Below, piece by piece: positions 34,960 through 45,175 of a stretch of DNA of 64,000 nucleotides. The notes under the pieces are model-generated. The model had not been told where the DNA came from and did not search any database. It saw nothing but the letters and a program-made list of their open reading frames with translations. The position numbers were made by a program, and so were the translations under genes. Where the stretch lies: contig JAGDZU010000001.1 of the NCBI GenBank assembly GCA_049115575.1, positions 1,054,001 through 1,118,000 on the forward strand, written 5' to 3'. Each line of letters opens with the position of its first letter. Position 1 is the stretch's first letter. This DNA is from JAHEKB01 sp049115575 (lineage in GTDB: Bacteria; Bacteroidota; Bacteroidia; NS11-12g; UBA9320).

Positions 34960-36555
34960 ATGAAAAGAAGAGATTTTATAAAACGCGTAGCTCCCATGTC
35001 TTTGTTGCCATTTGCAATTCAAGGACAACCCATTAATGCCTATGGAAGCATCTTGGGTGCAAAAGCACAAGATTTTGTAGACACAGATAATGTGTTGGTA
35101 CTGGTCCAACTTAATGGAGGTAATGACGGCTTAAACACGGTTATTCCTTTAGATCAATACGCCAATTTAACAGCTGCTAGACCAGACGTGATTATTCCTG
35201 AAAACAAAGTTCTATCTATGACAGGAACTTCTGACACAGGATTGCATCCGTCCCTTGGCAAGTTAAGAAATATGTACAACGATGGAAAAGTTAGAATTGT
35301 ACAGAATGTAGGCTATCCAAACCAGAATTATTCTCACTTTAGATCTACAGACATTTGGCTTACAGCTTCTGACCGAGATGAAGTGCTTGAAAGTGGATGG
35401 ATAGGAAGATACCTTTCTGAAGAATGGCCTAACTATCCAAATGGTTTCCCAAATGACGACATGAAAGATCCACTAGCCATCCAAATTGGTTCTGTGGTAT
35501 CACCAGTGTGTCAAGGTCTGGAAGTGAATATGGGATTTGCCATAGCCAACCCAACTAATTTCTATCAGCTACTTACCGGTGATTATGGAGCTACTCCAGA
35601 TAACTGGGCAGGTCATGAATTAGAATACATTAGAACTACAGCTCACCAGAGTAATGAATATGCACAAAGAGTAAAAACTGTATATGAGGCATCTTCAAAT
35701 ATTTCTAATGAGTATCCAACTGATTTCACAAACTATTCTGCATCTCTAACCAATCAATTAAAAATTGTTGCCAGACTGATTAATGGTGGTTTGAAAACTA
35801 GAGTGTATATAGTGAGGCTAGGAGGATTTGATACGCATGCGAATCAAGTTGATCCTACTTCTTCTAATGATGTTGGTAGTCATGCTAACCTAATGGCAAA
35901 TCTTTCTGATTCCATACACGGATTCCAGGATGATATTACTAAAATGGGTAAAGCAGATAGAGTATTGGGTATGACTTTCAGTGAGTTTGGACGAAGAATT
36001 GTCTCAAACGCAAGTACGGGAACAGATCACGGTGCTGCGGCGCCATTGTTCATGTTCGGTAATGCCGTTAAGGGGGGAATTACGGGTGATAATCCTACTA
36101 TTCCATCTGGAGCAACTGTTCGAGATAACTTGCCAATGGAGCACGATTTTAGAACTATTTATTCCAGCATACTAGAAAAATGGTTCTGTTTAGATGCACA
36201 AACCACAGACAGCGTTATGCTTCAAGAGTTTGACCGTCTAGATGTACTTGAAGATTCATGTACAACATCTTCTATTACGCGAAACCAACGCGCTAAAGCA
36301 GGAGATGCTTATATAATGAATTATCCTAATCCATTTAGTAGTTACACCACAGTTAAATTCTATTCCAATGGTGGTCATGTGAACATAGACATTATGAACC
36401 AAGAGGGAAAAAGAATAAAGACTCTAGTAAACGCTACTATTCCTGAAGGGGAACATGAAGTGAACTTCGATACATTCGGGCTTGCAGCAGGAACTTATTA
36501 CTGTAGGTACCAAAATGAACAACTCACACATACGCGAAGTATGTTAAAAGTATAA
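34960..36555 (+). CDS. DUF1501 protein with type IX secretion sorting domain
   Basis: A 531-residue exported protein related to the alkaline-phosphatase/sulfatase-like DUF1501 group. The N-terminus MKRRDFIKRVAPMS resembles a twin-arginine signal. Body motifs include VLVQLNGGNDGLNTVIP, NVGYPNQNYSHFRSTDIW, VRLGGFDTHANQ, FSEFGRRIVSN and GTDHGAAAPLFMFG. The last 85 residues (YPNPFSSYTTVKF to the terminal MLKV) are a type A type IX sorting domain. Together with the DUF1800 gene it forms the usual two-gene unit; a terminator follows at once. Confidence 0.92.
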   Translation: MKRRDFIKRVAPMSLLPFAIQGQPINAYGSILGAKAQDFVDTDNVLVLVQLNGGNDGLNTVIPLDQYANLTAARPDVIIPENKVLSMTGTSDTGLHPSLGKLRNMYNDGKVRIVQNVGYPNQNYSHFRSTDIWLTASDRDEVLESGWIGRYLSEEWPNYPNGFPNDDMKDPLAIQIGSVVSPVCQGLEVNMGFAIANPTNFYQLLTGDYGATPDNWAGHELEYIRTTAHQSNEYAQRVKTVYEASSNISNEYPTDFTNYSASLTNQLKIVARLINGGLKTRVYIVRLGGFDTHANQVDPTSSNDVGSHANLMANLSDSIHGFQDDITKMGKADRVLGMTFSEFGRRIVSNASTGTDHGAAAPLFMFGNAVKGGITGDNPTIPSGATVRDNLPMEHDFRTIYSSILEKWFCLDAQTTDSVMLQEFDRLDVLEDSCTTSSITRNQRAKAGDAYIMNYPNPFSSYTTVKFYSNGGHVNIDIMNQEGKRIKTLVNATIPEGEHEVNFDTFGLAAGTYYCRYQNEQLTHTRSMLKV

Positions 36556-36567
36556 ACTATTAGAAAG

Positions 36568-36589
36568 GGCTTCTTCGGAAGCCTTTTTT
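36568..36589 (+). terminator. Intrinsic terminator of the DUF1800/DUF1501 unit
   Basis: GGCTTC / GAAGCC stem with a UUCG loop and six T residues. The T run touches the stop region of the convergent rfbC gene. Confidence 0.88.
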
Positions 36590-37133
36590 ATTGGAAAGGA
36601 CTTTTAAAATCAGCAAACTTAGGAGCGATCCTATCCTTCTCAGATAATATTGGGTTTTCAATTCCCCAAGGAATATCAAGTGTGGAAGAATTCCAAAGAA
36701 TTGCGCCTTCAGCATCTCGGTTGTAGTACTGCGTGCACTTATAGCTAAAAATGGTATCGTCTTCTAAAGTGAGAAATCCATGAGCGAATCCTGGCGGCAC
36801 CCAGAAGAGCAATTTATTATATTCATCTAGTCTTTGCACAACAGATTGACCATATGTTGGCGAAGAAAGACGAATATCTACAGCAACATCAAGAACAGCG
36901 CCCTTCACTACCCTAACCAATTTTCCCTGAGCAAAAGGATTTGCTTGAAAATGCAAACCTCTAATAATTCCTTTGGCACTTTTAGATTGATTGTCTTGAA
37001 CAAAATCTAAAGACAAACCGAGCTGACTAAATACATCCTCCCTATAACTTTCAAAAAAATGACCTCTTTCATCTTCAAAAACTGCAGGTTTGAAGATTTT
37101 AACTTCGGGAATTGATGTATTTATGATTTCCAT
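36588..37133 (-). CDS. rfbC: dTDP-4-dehydrorhamnose 3,5-epimerase
   Basis: Epimerase of the dTDP-L-rhamnose pathway. The 181-residue cupin shows FEDERGHFFESYRED, VQDNQSKSAKGIIRGLHFQ with the catalytic histidine region, the second GKLVRVVKGAVLDVAVDIR, and WVPPGFAHGFLTLED. The other rhamnose genes are not in the window. Divergent from uvrD, with an imperfect -7 box TAAACTTG seven bases before its ATG. Confidence 0.95.
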   Translation of the reverse strand: MEIINTSIPEVKIFKPAVFEDERGHFFESYREDVFSQLGLSLDFVQDNQSKSAKGIIRGLHFQANPFAQGKLVRVVKGAVLDVAVDIRLSSPTYGQSVVQRLDEYNKLLFWVPPGFAHGFLTLEDDTIFSYKCTQYYNRDAEGAILWNSSTLDIPWGIENPILSEKDRIAPKFADFKSPFQ

Positions 37134-37198
37134 CTGGGTGCAAGTTTATGAAATAATCAAATTCTGAAGAAAAGCTATCATGATTTTAGCTTAAAATG

Positions 37199-37206
37199 TA
37201 CTTTTG
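37199..37206 (+). promoter_or_regulatory. TAnnTTTG promoter box close to the uvrD/pcrA start
   Basis: TACTTTTG fits the -7 consensus and lies 7 bases before the ATG at 37214. No convincing -33 element was seen. Confidence 0.4.
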
Positions 37207-37213
37207 ACCTCCT

Positions 37214-39499
37214 ATGCCAGAGGACACCGCTCCCCCCTATCTTGACTCCTTGAATGATGCCCAAAAAGCTGCTGTCATGCAGACGGAAGGACCCGTCATG
37301 ATTATAGCTGGTGCTGGTTCAGGAAAAACAAGGGTGTTGACTTATCGCATTGCCCATCTTATTGCTAAAGGTGTAGACCCCTTTAATATTCTCGCACTGA
37401 CTTTTACCAATAAAGCTGCAAGAGAAATGAGGAATAGAATAGAAGCAGTAGTGGGCCCTGAAGCGAGAAACATATGGATGGGAACTTTTCACTCCGTCTT
37501 TGCTCGTATTTTGAGAAGAGAAGCCGACAAGATTGGGTACACCTCCAACTTTACCATTTATGACACAGATGACAGCAAGACACTTATAAAGAATATTGTT
37601 AAGCAGTTCAACCTCGATGACAAAGTCTATAAAGCCAACATAGTTCTAAATCGTATTAGCGCTGCAAAAAACAATCTAATACAAGCTCATGCATACAAAA
37701 CCAATCCTGAGCTAACTGCATACGACGACACTACCGGCAGGGGAAAAATTCATGAAATCTATACAGAATATAGCAGGAGATGCCTTCAGGCAGGTGCTAT
37801 GGATTTTGATGATTTATTGCTTAACACATTCAAGTTGCTCAACAATTTTCCAGAGGCCCTAAATAAATATCAGCATCAATTCAGATATGTGATGGTGGAT
37901 GAGTACCAAGATACCAACCACTGTCAATATATGATCATAAAGAAATTGGCATCTGTTTATGAGAATATTTGTGTAGTTGGTGATGACGCTCAAAGCATCT
38001 ATTCTTTCAGAGGAGCAACCATCCGAAATATTTTGAATTTCGAAAACGATTACCCCGATCTCAAGGTTTACAAACTCGAACAGAACTACAGATCTTCTGA
38101 GGTCATAGTAAATGCTGCCAATTCAGTAATAGCTAGAAACAAAGAGCAACTAGAAAAGAAAGTTTGGACCAAGAACGAACAAGGTGAAAAAATAACGGTA
38201 ATGCGAGCTGTTACCGATAATGAGGAAGGTAGGCTCATAGCTCAACACATTTTTGAGAGCAAAATGAATGAGCAAATGATCAATAGTGATTTTGCCATAT
38301 TATACCGTACCAATTCACAATCGAGAAGTCTTGAAGAAGCTTTGAGAAAACTAAACATCCCCTATCGCATTTTTGGTGGTTTGAGTTTCTATCAGCGCAA
38401 AGAAATCAAAGATGTTATCGCTTATTTAAGAATTACTATCAACCCCAATGACGAAGAGGCACTTAGAAGAGTTATCAATTACCCCACACGTGGAATAGGT
38501 AAAACTTCTGTTGATAGATTGAGTGCCATAGCAACAGAGAATGGAATCAGCATGTGGGATGTTATTATGCAGATTCAACAACACCCTTTGCTCAAGTCTG
38601 CAGCAACTAAGCTTCAAGGCTTTGCTCAGATTATAAAGAGCTTTAAAATAAAAGCAGAAACAGAAAATGTCTATGATCTCTGTATGCACATCATGCGTAC
38701 TACCAATCTTCTTAAGACCCTAAATGACGACAAAACCATAGAAGGAATTAGCCGCTACGAAAATGTCTCAGAATTACTAAACGGGATGAAAGAGTTTGTA
38801 GAAGACGACACCAGCGAAGTGAGCAAAGACCTAGCCAGTTATCTTCAAGACATAGCATTATATACCGATGCAGATAAGGAAGATGACGACAATAATAAAG
38901 TAGCATTAATGACCATTCATCAGGCCAAAGGACTTGAATTCCCTTATGTTTATGTTTCAGGCTTGGAGGAAAATCTTTTTCCATCACAAATGGCTTTAGG
39001 TTCTAGACAAGATCTAGAAGAAGAAAGGCGGCTTTTTTATGTGGCCATAACCAGAGCAGAAAAGAAACTTACATTGTCTTTTGCTACATCGCGATTCAGG
39101 TTTGGCACTTTGTTGCCATGTGAGCCTAGTAGATTTATAGATGAAATTGACAATGAATTTCTAGAGCTGGATAGACGCAATACACTACAAGCCAAGTCAA
39201 GAGACTTAGACCAACTAGAAAGAAACAGAACTGGAAGAAGCAATCTGAGCAGAACCATCAGTAAGCAAAATCAACCCAGACGCCAAATGGCTAAACCTCC
39301 AGTGATTTCAAATTTTGTTCCGGATAAGATAGACCATTTTGAGGTAGGTCTAAAAATTGAACATCAACGCTTTGGGAAAGGTGAAATAGCGTCTTTAAGC
39401 GGTGAACAAGGTGATCTTAAAGCGGTGATCGACTTTCTCGAATATGGAAAGAAGACTTTAGTCTTAAAATTCGCAAAGCTCAGACTATTAAAGGATTAG
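37214..39499 (+). CDS. uvrD: UvrD/PcrA-type superfamily 1 DNA helicase
   Basis: ATP-dependent 3'-5' helicase for DNA repair, 761 residues. Motifs are intact: Q-motif region LNDAQKAAVMQTEGP, Walker A AGAGSGKT (Lys38), motif Ia TFTNKAAREM, motif II VDEYQDTN, motif III VGDDAQSIYSFRGA, motif IV LEQNYRSS, motif V TIHQAKGLEF and motif VI LFYVAITRAEK. The C-terminal 60 residues resemble the RNA-polymerase-interacting tudor-like domain of PcrA. PcrA is an equally fair name. Confidence 0.95.
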   Translation: MPEDTAPPYLDSLNDAQKAAVMQTEGPVMIIAGAGSGKTRVLTYRIAHLIAKGVDPFNILALTFTNKAAREMRNRIEAVVGPEARNIWMGTFHSVFARILRREADKIGYTSNFTIYDTDDSKTLIKNIVKQFNLDDKVYKANIVLNRISAAKNNLIQAHAYKTNPELTAYDDTTGRGKIHEIYTEYSRRCLQAGAMDFDDLLLNTFKLLNNFPEALNKYQHQFRYVMVDEYQDTNHCQYMIIKKLASVYENICVVGDDAQSIYSFRGATIRNILNFENDYPDLKVYKLEQNYRSSEVIVNAANSVIARNKEQLEKKVWTKNEQGEKITVMRAVTDNEEGRLIAQHIFESKMNEQMINSDFAILYRTNSQSRSLEEALRKLNIPYRIFGGLSFYQRKEIKDVIAYLRITINPNDEEALRRVINYPTRGIGKTSVDRLSAIATENGISMWDVIMQIQQHPLLKSAATKLQGFAQIIKSFKIKAETENVYDLCMHIMRTTNLLKTLNDDKTIEGISRYENVSELLNGMKEFVEDDTSEVSKDLASYLQDIALYTDADKEDDDNNKVALMTIHQAKGLEFPYVYVSGLEENLFPSQMALGSRQDLEEERRLFYVAITRAEKKLTLSFATSRFRFGTLLPCEPSRFIDEIDNEFLELDRRNTLQAKSRDLDQLERNRTGRSNLSRTISKQNQPRRQMAKPPVISNFVPDKIDHFEVGLKIEHQRFGKGEIASLSGEQGDLKAVIDFLEYGKKTLVLKFAKLRLLKD

Positions 39500-39628
39500 C
39501 TCTACTTAGGTTCAGTGGTACAGAAATTGAACACTAACTAAATAGACATGCAAAGATTTAATGTTCATAGTATTGAAAAAGGACTACTCTATAAATCGTA
39601 CCTTCGTAGTACTCACTATTAACCAATT

Positions 39629-41539
39629 ATGCTATCTAACCTTAAAAAAATAGCTCTACAAAATATTCCTCGATGGGTAATTCTAGTCGTCGATTTAGGA
39701 ATTTCCAGCTTCTCCTTTATACTAACATGTTATCTATTTGAAGCATTTAGAGGCCAAGAATTTGGAGTAAGAGAAATTTTAAATCCACTCTTTGTAATTC
39801 TACTTTTCAGAACAAAAGCATTTCTAATTACCAAGTCTTATACAGGTATACTCAAATATACCAGTACTCAAGATGCAGTAAGAATAGTAAGTGCAATTTT
39901 CTTAAGCACCTTGGCTATGCTTGTAGTTGAAGGGCTTTATTTCTATGCCACAGATTTACATCTTCTCAACCCCGGAATTATCCTGGTTGATGGTTTTATA
40001 CTTACCACCTTACTAGCTGGGTTCAGAATAGCTTTTAAACTATTCTTTAATTACTATGGCCCAAATAGTGCAGCTGAGCGCAAACGCGTAATTATTTATG
40101 GAGCTGGAGAAGTAGGGATGCTTGTAAAACGATCTTTAGAAGGTGATCCTAAATTGAATTCTAAAGTTGTTGCTTTTTTAGACGATAATGTTAAACTTCA
40201 GGGTAAAACCTTAGAAGGTGTTAGAATTCATAGCCCCGAAGTAGATTTTGACCAATTGGTTTTTGATGAAAGAGAGCATGAATTAATTATTGCCATTCAA
40301 AACTTGAAACCTTGGCGCAAAAAGCGTGTGATTGAAAAATGTCTTAGCACCAATATTTCGGCTAAAACTATTCCTCCTGTTGGAACTTGGTTTAATGGAC
40401 AATTTAATGCTAGGCAAATCAAGAAAGTTCGTATTGAAGCTCTGCTAGAACGCGAGCCAATTCAGTTAGATAAAGCTAAGATATCCAAAGAGCTAAACAA
40501 TAAAGTCATTCTTATTACTGGCGCTGCCGGTTCTATTGGAAGTGAAATTGCAAGACAATGTCTAGCTTTCAAACCAAAGAAGCTAGTATTGCTGGATCAG
40601 GCAGAAACTCCTGTATATCATTTACAGAATCAATTAAAAGCATATACGCAAGCTGAGGTGGTTATAGCCGATGTCTGTAATCAAGCTAGATTGAGGAAGG
40701 TATTTGATTATTACAAACCCTCTTATGTTTTTCACGCTGCGGCCTATAAGCATGTACCTCTTATGGAGAACAATCCATATGAAGCCATAAACACCAATGT
40801 ATTTGGAACGCAAACTGTTGCCAATTTAGCAGTGGAATTCAAAGCTGAGAAGTTTGTCTTGGTAAGTACTGATAAAGCGGTTAACCCAACTAACATTATG
40901 GGAGCCTCTAAGCGTATAGCCGAAATCTATGTGCAATCCTTGAATGCCAAGCTAAACCTTGACAGCGATCAGCACACTAAATTTATTACTACAAGATTTG
41001 GCAATGTATTGGGCAGTAATGGTTCAGTAATTCCAATTTTTGAAAAACAAATTGAAGCTGGTGGACCAATTACAGTAACCCACCCTGAAATCACAAGATA
41101 TTTCATGACTATACCAGAAGCATGTCAATTAGTGCTTGAAGCTGGGGTTATGGGCAAAGGTGGTGAAATTTACATCTTCGACATGGGCGAAAGTGTTAAG
41201 ATCATTGATCTTGCCAAGAAAATGATCCGTCTTTCTGGATTCAAGGTTGGCAAGGATATAGACATAGTTTATACTGGACTCAGACCAGGTGAAAAACTCA
41301 AAGAAGAGTTGCTCAACGACAAAGAGAATACGGTTGGAACACACAATCCTAAAATAATGATTGCCAAAGTTCCTAAATACAATTATCTGGAAGTTAATGA
41401 GGTAATCAACAAGCTCTATAAAGAGAAAGATCAGTTAACCAATAGATTTCTGGTTAAGACTATGAAACGAATAGTTCCAGAATACGTGAGTAATAATTCT
41501 ATTTACGAGGAACTAGATAAGCAATTCATTGAATCTTAA
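39629..41539 (+). CDS. CapD/PglF-like nucleotide-sugar 4,6-dehydratase, membrane-bound
   Basis: A 636-residue polysaccharide-biosynthesis protein. Four N-terminal membrane segments precede a first Rossmann domain (RVIIYGAGEVGMLVK, about residues 152-265). The catalytic SDR-type domain begins at VILITGAAGSIGSEIARQC. Active-site elements are AAAYKHVPLMENNP and STDKAVNPTNIMGASKR, where methionine replaces the usual tyrosine as in this family. Members make UDP-linked 4-keto-6-deoxy sugars for capsule or protein glycosylation. Located two genes from rfbC, but no gene cluster for capsule is present. Confidence 0.9.
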   Translation: MLSNLKKIALQNIPRWVILVVDLGISSFSFILTCYLFEAFRGQEFGVREILNPLFVILLFRTKAFLITKSYTGILKYTSTQDAVRIVSAIFLSTLAMLVVEGLYFYATDLHLLNPGIILVDGFILTTLLAGFRIAFKLFFNYYGPNSAAERKRVIIYGAGEVGMLVKRSLEGDPKLNSKVVAFLDDNVKLQGKTLEGVRIHSPEVDFDQLVFDEREHELIIAIQNLKPWRKKRVIEKCLSTNISAKTIPPVGTWFNGQFNARQIKKVRIEALLEREPIQLDKAKISKELNNKVILITGAAGSIGSEIARQCLAFKPKKLVLLDQAETPVYHLQNQLKAYTQAEVVIADVCNQARLRKVFDYYKPSYVFHAAAYKHVPLMENNPYEAINTNVFGTQTVANLAVEFKAEKFVLVSTDKAVNPTNIMGASKRIAEIYVQSLNAKLNLDSDQHTKFITTRFGNVLGSNGSVIPIFEKQIEAGGPITVTHPEITRYFMTIPEACQLVLEAGVMGKGGEIYIFDMGESVKIIDLAKKMIRLSGFKVGKDIDIVYTGLRPGEKLKEELLNDKENTVGTHNPKIMIAKVPKYNYLEVNEVINKLYKEKDQLTNRFLVKTMKRIVPEYVSNNSIYEELDKQFIES

Positions 41540-42007
41540 TCAATGATCTAAAGCTTCCCAATCTAAGTTCACCCTAAACCATTCTACACTTCTCGATAAT
41601 TGTTGAAGTTCTTTTGGTGCAGCAGCTTGTTCCAAAATTACCTTATGTTGAATCCCTTCTGGGCTTATATAATTGATTATAACAGAAGGAAGATCTGTAT
41701 AGCCCGTTCTATAAACATCTTCATAAGATGACCATGCAAGTGTATCTAAGCGCCTATAGAACTCCTCTACTGTACTATCGCTTAACTGAGTGCTATACTT
41801 CCCATCTGCCTCTGTGAACTTGATAGCGTCAAGGAAAGCAGTGCCATCTGAAGCAATGGTAAGTTTATAGATAGGACATCTGCCAAAACAGGCCGTAGTT
41901 TCAACGGTAAAAACTCTGATGTCTTGTGTTTCTTGTCCACTATCCTTAGTGGTTTTGCACGAAAGAAAAACTATGAAAATGAAAGCTATAGCGAGATAGC
42001 CTTTCAC
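41540..42007 (-). CDS. DUF6438 domain lipoprotein
   Basis: A 155-residue lipoprotein starting at GTG (42007), overlapping the lolA stop by one base (TAGTG). Lipobox IVFLSC. The DUF6438 hallmark ACFGRCPIYKLTI is followed by a beta-rich domain with DGTAFLDAIKF and YEDVYRTGYTDLPSV. The two cysteines of CFGRCP could form a disulfide or bind a ligand. Function unknown. It is the last gene of the ftsK-lolA transcript and ends flush against the convergent dehydratase gene. Confidence 0.8.
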   Translation of the reverse strand: MKGYLAIAFIFIVFLSCKTTKDSGQETQDIRVFTVETTACFGRCPIYKLTIASDGTAFLDAIKFTEADGKYSTQLSDSTVEEFYRRLDTLAWSSYEDVYRTGYTDLPSVIINYISPEGIQHKVILEQAAAPKELQQLSRSVEWFRVNLDWEALDH

Positions 42008-42663
42008 TAGCGAAGGTCGATTTCTATAACCCCTGGTTTAGCTTTAGGGTTGAATTTGAAAAAAGAATCACTGATTTCCATATTACCTGCAAACTTGGAA
42101 ATGAGGTAAGTAGTAGTAACTCCATTCTTATTGTAAACAACCATTTCTTTAATCTTGGCCGCCACTTTCTCTATAGCTAATCTCACTTTAAAATATGACT
42201 TGGATTTATCTGTAGGAGTCATCTCAATGATGTCTACGCTTTTACCCCCTATGGTCTTCTGACCTGCATATTTATGCATGAATCCTTTTTGGTAGATGGT
42301 AAAGATTTCGGATGGGTTTACATCCATGTTCTTTTCATCAAACTTGGTAATTTGAACTTCATTGGCATCTTTCAAATATGTCCAAATGGTTTTGCCATCG
42401 CAGTAGATTTCCTGACCAGACATATTCACTCTGAACTTTTTGCCTTTTACATAAAGTGTCCCATTCTGCTTAACACTGGAGTTGCTTTGCTTATTGGTCA
42501 CGTTCACCGTAAAAGTGGCCTTCATTGTTTTATAATTCTTATAGGTCTTGCTAACCTTATTAAGAATTTGTGTACTCTTATTGTCATTGGCCTCAGACAA
42601 TGAGTTGAATGGCTGCACAAGTATGAGCAATAATAAACTTGTAGTAAGTAATGCTTTTTTCAT
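42007..42663 (-). CDS. lolA: LolA-like outer-membrane lipoprotein carrier protein
   Basis: A 218-residue periplasmic protein with a signal peptide (LLTTSLLLLILVQPFNSLSEA). It has the LolA/LolB half-barrel pattern: YKNYKTMKATFTVNV, NGTLYVKGKKFRVNMSGQEIYCDGKTIWTYL, and ending with FKFNPKAKPGVIEIDL. LolA shuttles lipoproteins across the periplasm. The ftsK-lolA gene order is common in bacteria and supports the call. It lies 8 bases after the ftsK stop. Confidence 0.88.
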   Translation of the reverse strand: MKKALLTTSLLLLILVQPFNSLSEANDNKSTQILNKVSKTYKNYKTMKATFTVNVTNKQSNSSVKQNGTLYVKGKKFRVNMSGQEIYCDGKTIWTYLKDANEVQITKFDEKNMDVNPSEIFTIYQKGFMHKYAGQKTIGGKSVDIIEMTPTDKSKSYFKVRLAIEKVAAKIKEMVVYNKNGVTTTYLISKFAGNMEISDSFFKFNPKAKPGVIEIDLR

Positions 42664-42671
42664 GATAGTAA

Positions 42672-45068
42672 TTACCCCAATGAAGACAAATACTGTTCCA
42701 AAGCGTATTCATCTGCTATGAGAACGGATCTGGCTTTGCTCCCTTCAAACGGGCCTACAATATTAGCTGCTTCCAACTGATCAATCAAGCGACCTGCTCG
42801 ATTATAACCAACTTTTAGACGTCTCTGGATTAAACTGGTGCTGCCCTGCTGGTGCTGCACCACTATGCGCGCTGCATCTTCAAAGAGTGCATCTCTGTCA
42901 TTTGGATCAAAGCCACCTGACCCTCCACTTTCTTCTTCTCGAATTTCTGGAAGAATATGTGCATCTGGATAACCTCTTTGACTTCCTATAAAAGTGGTTA
43001 TTTTCTCAACCTCTGGTGTATCTACAAATGGACATTGTAGTCTAACCAATTCACTTCCGGTTGAATAAAGCATATCTCCCTTTCCAATAAGCTGATCCGC
43101 CCCTCCTGTGTCCAAGATAGTTCTTGAATCAATTTTTGAAGTCACTCTAAATGCAATTCTACTTGGGAAATTAGCCTTAATGGTACCAGTAATAATGTTA
43201 ACCGATGGCCTTTGTGTTGCTAATATGAGGTGAATACCTATTGCTCTAGCTAATTGCGCTAATCTGCCAATGGGGTGTTCCACTTCTTTTCCCGCAGTCA
43301 TTATTAAATCTGCCACCTCATCAATTACTACAACAATGTATGGCAGAAAACGATGTCCTTCTTCCGGATTTAACACCCTCTTTTTAAATTTCACATTGTA
43401 CTCCGTAATATTCCTTACGAGTGCTGCCTGCAAGAGCTTATATCGCTCATCCATTTCCTCACACAAAGAATTAAGGGTATTAATGACCTGTTTGTTATCA
43501 GTTATTATCGCATCATTTTCTCCAGGCAGTTTAGCTAAATAATGTCTTTCAATAGTTTGATATAGGGTCAATTCTACCTTTTTTGGATCAACCAATACAA
43601 ACTTGAGCTCTGAAGGATGTTTCTTATACAGTAAGGAGACTATGATTGCATTCAAACCAACCGACTTACCTTGACCTGTGGCTCCTGCCATAAGCAAGTG
43701 AGGCATTTTAGCCAGATTAGCTATATACACTTCATTGGCAATGGTTCTACCTAAACAAACCGGAAGATCAAAAGTGCTATTTTGAAATTTAGGGCTTGCA
43801 ATCATTGCATGCATGCTCACTATCTCGGGTTTCACATTGGGAACTTCAATCCCAATGGTTCCTTTACCGGGAATTGGAGCAATAATACGTATACCCAAAG
43901 CGGATAAACTTAAGGCTATATCGTCTTCAAGGTTTTTAATCTTGGAAATCCTCACCCCTTTCTCAGGTACAATTTCAAATAGGGTTACAGTAGGTCCTAT
44001 GGTTGCTTTTATCTGAGATATGGCAATTTTGTAGTTCTCTAGAGTTTGAACAATCATGTTCTTGCTCTTTTCTAATTCATCTTTAGATACCTCTGATTTA
44101 CCTCCATCTCCATACGTATTCAGAAAATCAAGCTTTGGAAATTTATAATCCCTTAAATCAAGAGTTGGATCGTATTGCTCATCTATTCCATGATGTTCTT
44201 TCCCTTTTTCTACAACTTCCTCCTCTTGTTGTTCCTCTATTTCTAACTCTATGCCATTTTGCTCCTCAGGCTCTTCTACCTGTTCGGCTTCTGGATTAAG
44301 ATCTATTGCTTCTGTGTCTTGATTAACAAGAACTATGTCCTCCTCACTTACTTCAATATCTTCCTCTCCTTCTTCGGGCATTTCAATTTGATCCTTTTCA
44401 AATAAGGTTTCTCCTTGGAACGGAATATCTGAATCATCCTCAGCTAGCACATCCGAATTCTTCTTGTTCATGCGCTTAGTAGTAAGTGCAGACAGAATAT
44501 CTACACCAAAAGCTACATAGACAAAGAGTAAAGTCATCAAAAGCAGAACTAATACAATTCCGATAAAGCCTATCATGGACTTGGAGAACATGAAAATTCC
44601 ATATCCCAACAACCCTGACAAGACTGGACTACTCTTATAAAAGAAAACCGCACAAACAGTTGAAATCCAAATGGCCGTAACCAAGTATTTACTTACTGTC
44701 TTTGGTCTAATGCTGTACTTCTGCTTAAAATAAATGTTGTATCCCCAAAGAAAGAAAATCGGATAGATGAAGAATGCACCTAGACCGAAACCATTGTAAA
44801 TGAAAAGATGTGCTAAGTACGCTCCTAGCTTACCCATGAAATTTCTAGGGGCGTTCTCACCGAAGTCAAACAAAAACTCGCGGATGGAACTGTTTAATAT
44901 GCTTTGGTCTGCTCGCCATGAAAACATATAACTCACAGATGCTAAAAACGTAAATATAGTAAACAACAAGACCACACTTCCCAGGATCTTGTTTCTCAAT
45001 TCTACCTTTTTCGGGTCTTTGGTTTTGACCTTCTTCTTTCTCTTCTTCTTTTTGTTAAATAGCCCCAT
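42672..45068 (-). CDS. ftsK: FtsK/SpoIIIE-type DNA translocase
   Basis: Septal DNA pump for chromosome segregation, about 798 residues from the ATG at 45068 (a TTG two codons earlier is less likely). After a lysine-rich start come four membrane helices (about residues 28-195), then a strongly acidic linker of roughly 90 residues rich in Glu and Asp, the beta domain, and the ATPase core with Walker A AGATGQGKSVGLN and Walker B IVVVIDEVADL. The C-terminal winged-helix gamma domain (STSLIQRRLKVGYNRAGRL) reads KOPS-like DNA motifs. First gene of the unit with lolA and DUF6438. Confidence 0.95.
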   Translation of the reverse strand: MGLFNKKKKRKKKVKTKDPKKVELRNKILGSVVLLFTIFTFLASVSYMFSWRADQSILNSSIREFLFDFGENAPRNFMGKLGAYLAHLFIYNGFGLGAFFIYPIFFLWGYNIYFKQKYSIRPKTVSKYLVTAIWISTVCAVFFYKSSPVLSGLLGYGIFMFSKSMIGFIGIVLVLLLMTLLFVYVAFGVDILSALTTKRMNKKNSDVLAEDDSDIPFQGETLFEKDQIEMPEEGEEDIEVSEEDIVLVNQDTEAIDLNPEAEQVEEPEEQNGIELEIEEQQEEEVVEKGKEHHGIDEQYDPTLDLRDYKFPKLDFLNTYGDGGKSEVSKDELEKSKNMIVQTLENYKIAISQIKATIGPTVTLFEIVPEKGVRISKIKNLEDDIALSLSALGIRIIAPIPGKGTIGIEVPNVKPEIVSMHAMIASPKFQNSTFDLPVCLGRTIANEVYIANLAKMPHLLMAGATGQGKSVGLNAIIVSLLYKKHPSELKFVLVDPKKVELTLYQTIERHYLAKLPGENDAIITDNKQVINTLNSLCEEMDERYKLLQAALVRNITEYNVKFKKRVLNPEEGHRFLPYIVVVIDEVADLIMTAGKEVEHPIGRLAQLARAIGIHLILATQRPSVNIITGTIKANFPSRIAFRVTSKIDSRTILDTGGADQLIGKGDMLYSTGSELVRLQCPFVDTPEVEKITTFIGSQRGYPDAHILPEIREEESGGSGGFDPNDRDALFEDAARIVVQHQQGSTSLIQRRLKVGYNRAGRLIDQLEAANIVGPFEGSKARSVLIADEYALEQYLSSLG

Positions 45069-45175
45069 GGACAAAGCTGCAATTTAGGATGAATGCAGGG
45101 CACTTAAAGCCCGTTTATCTACAAGCAGACGGAAGTGTACTATAAGTTGAATAGTTATTTCTTATCTTAGCCTGC

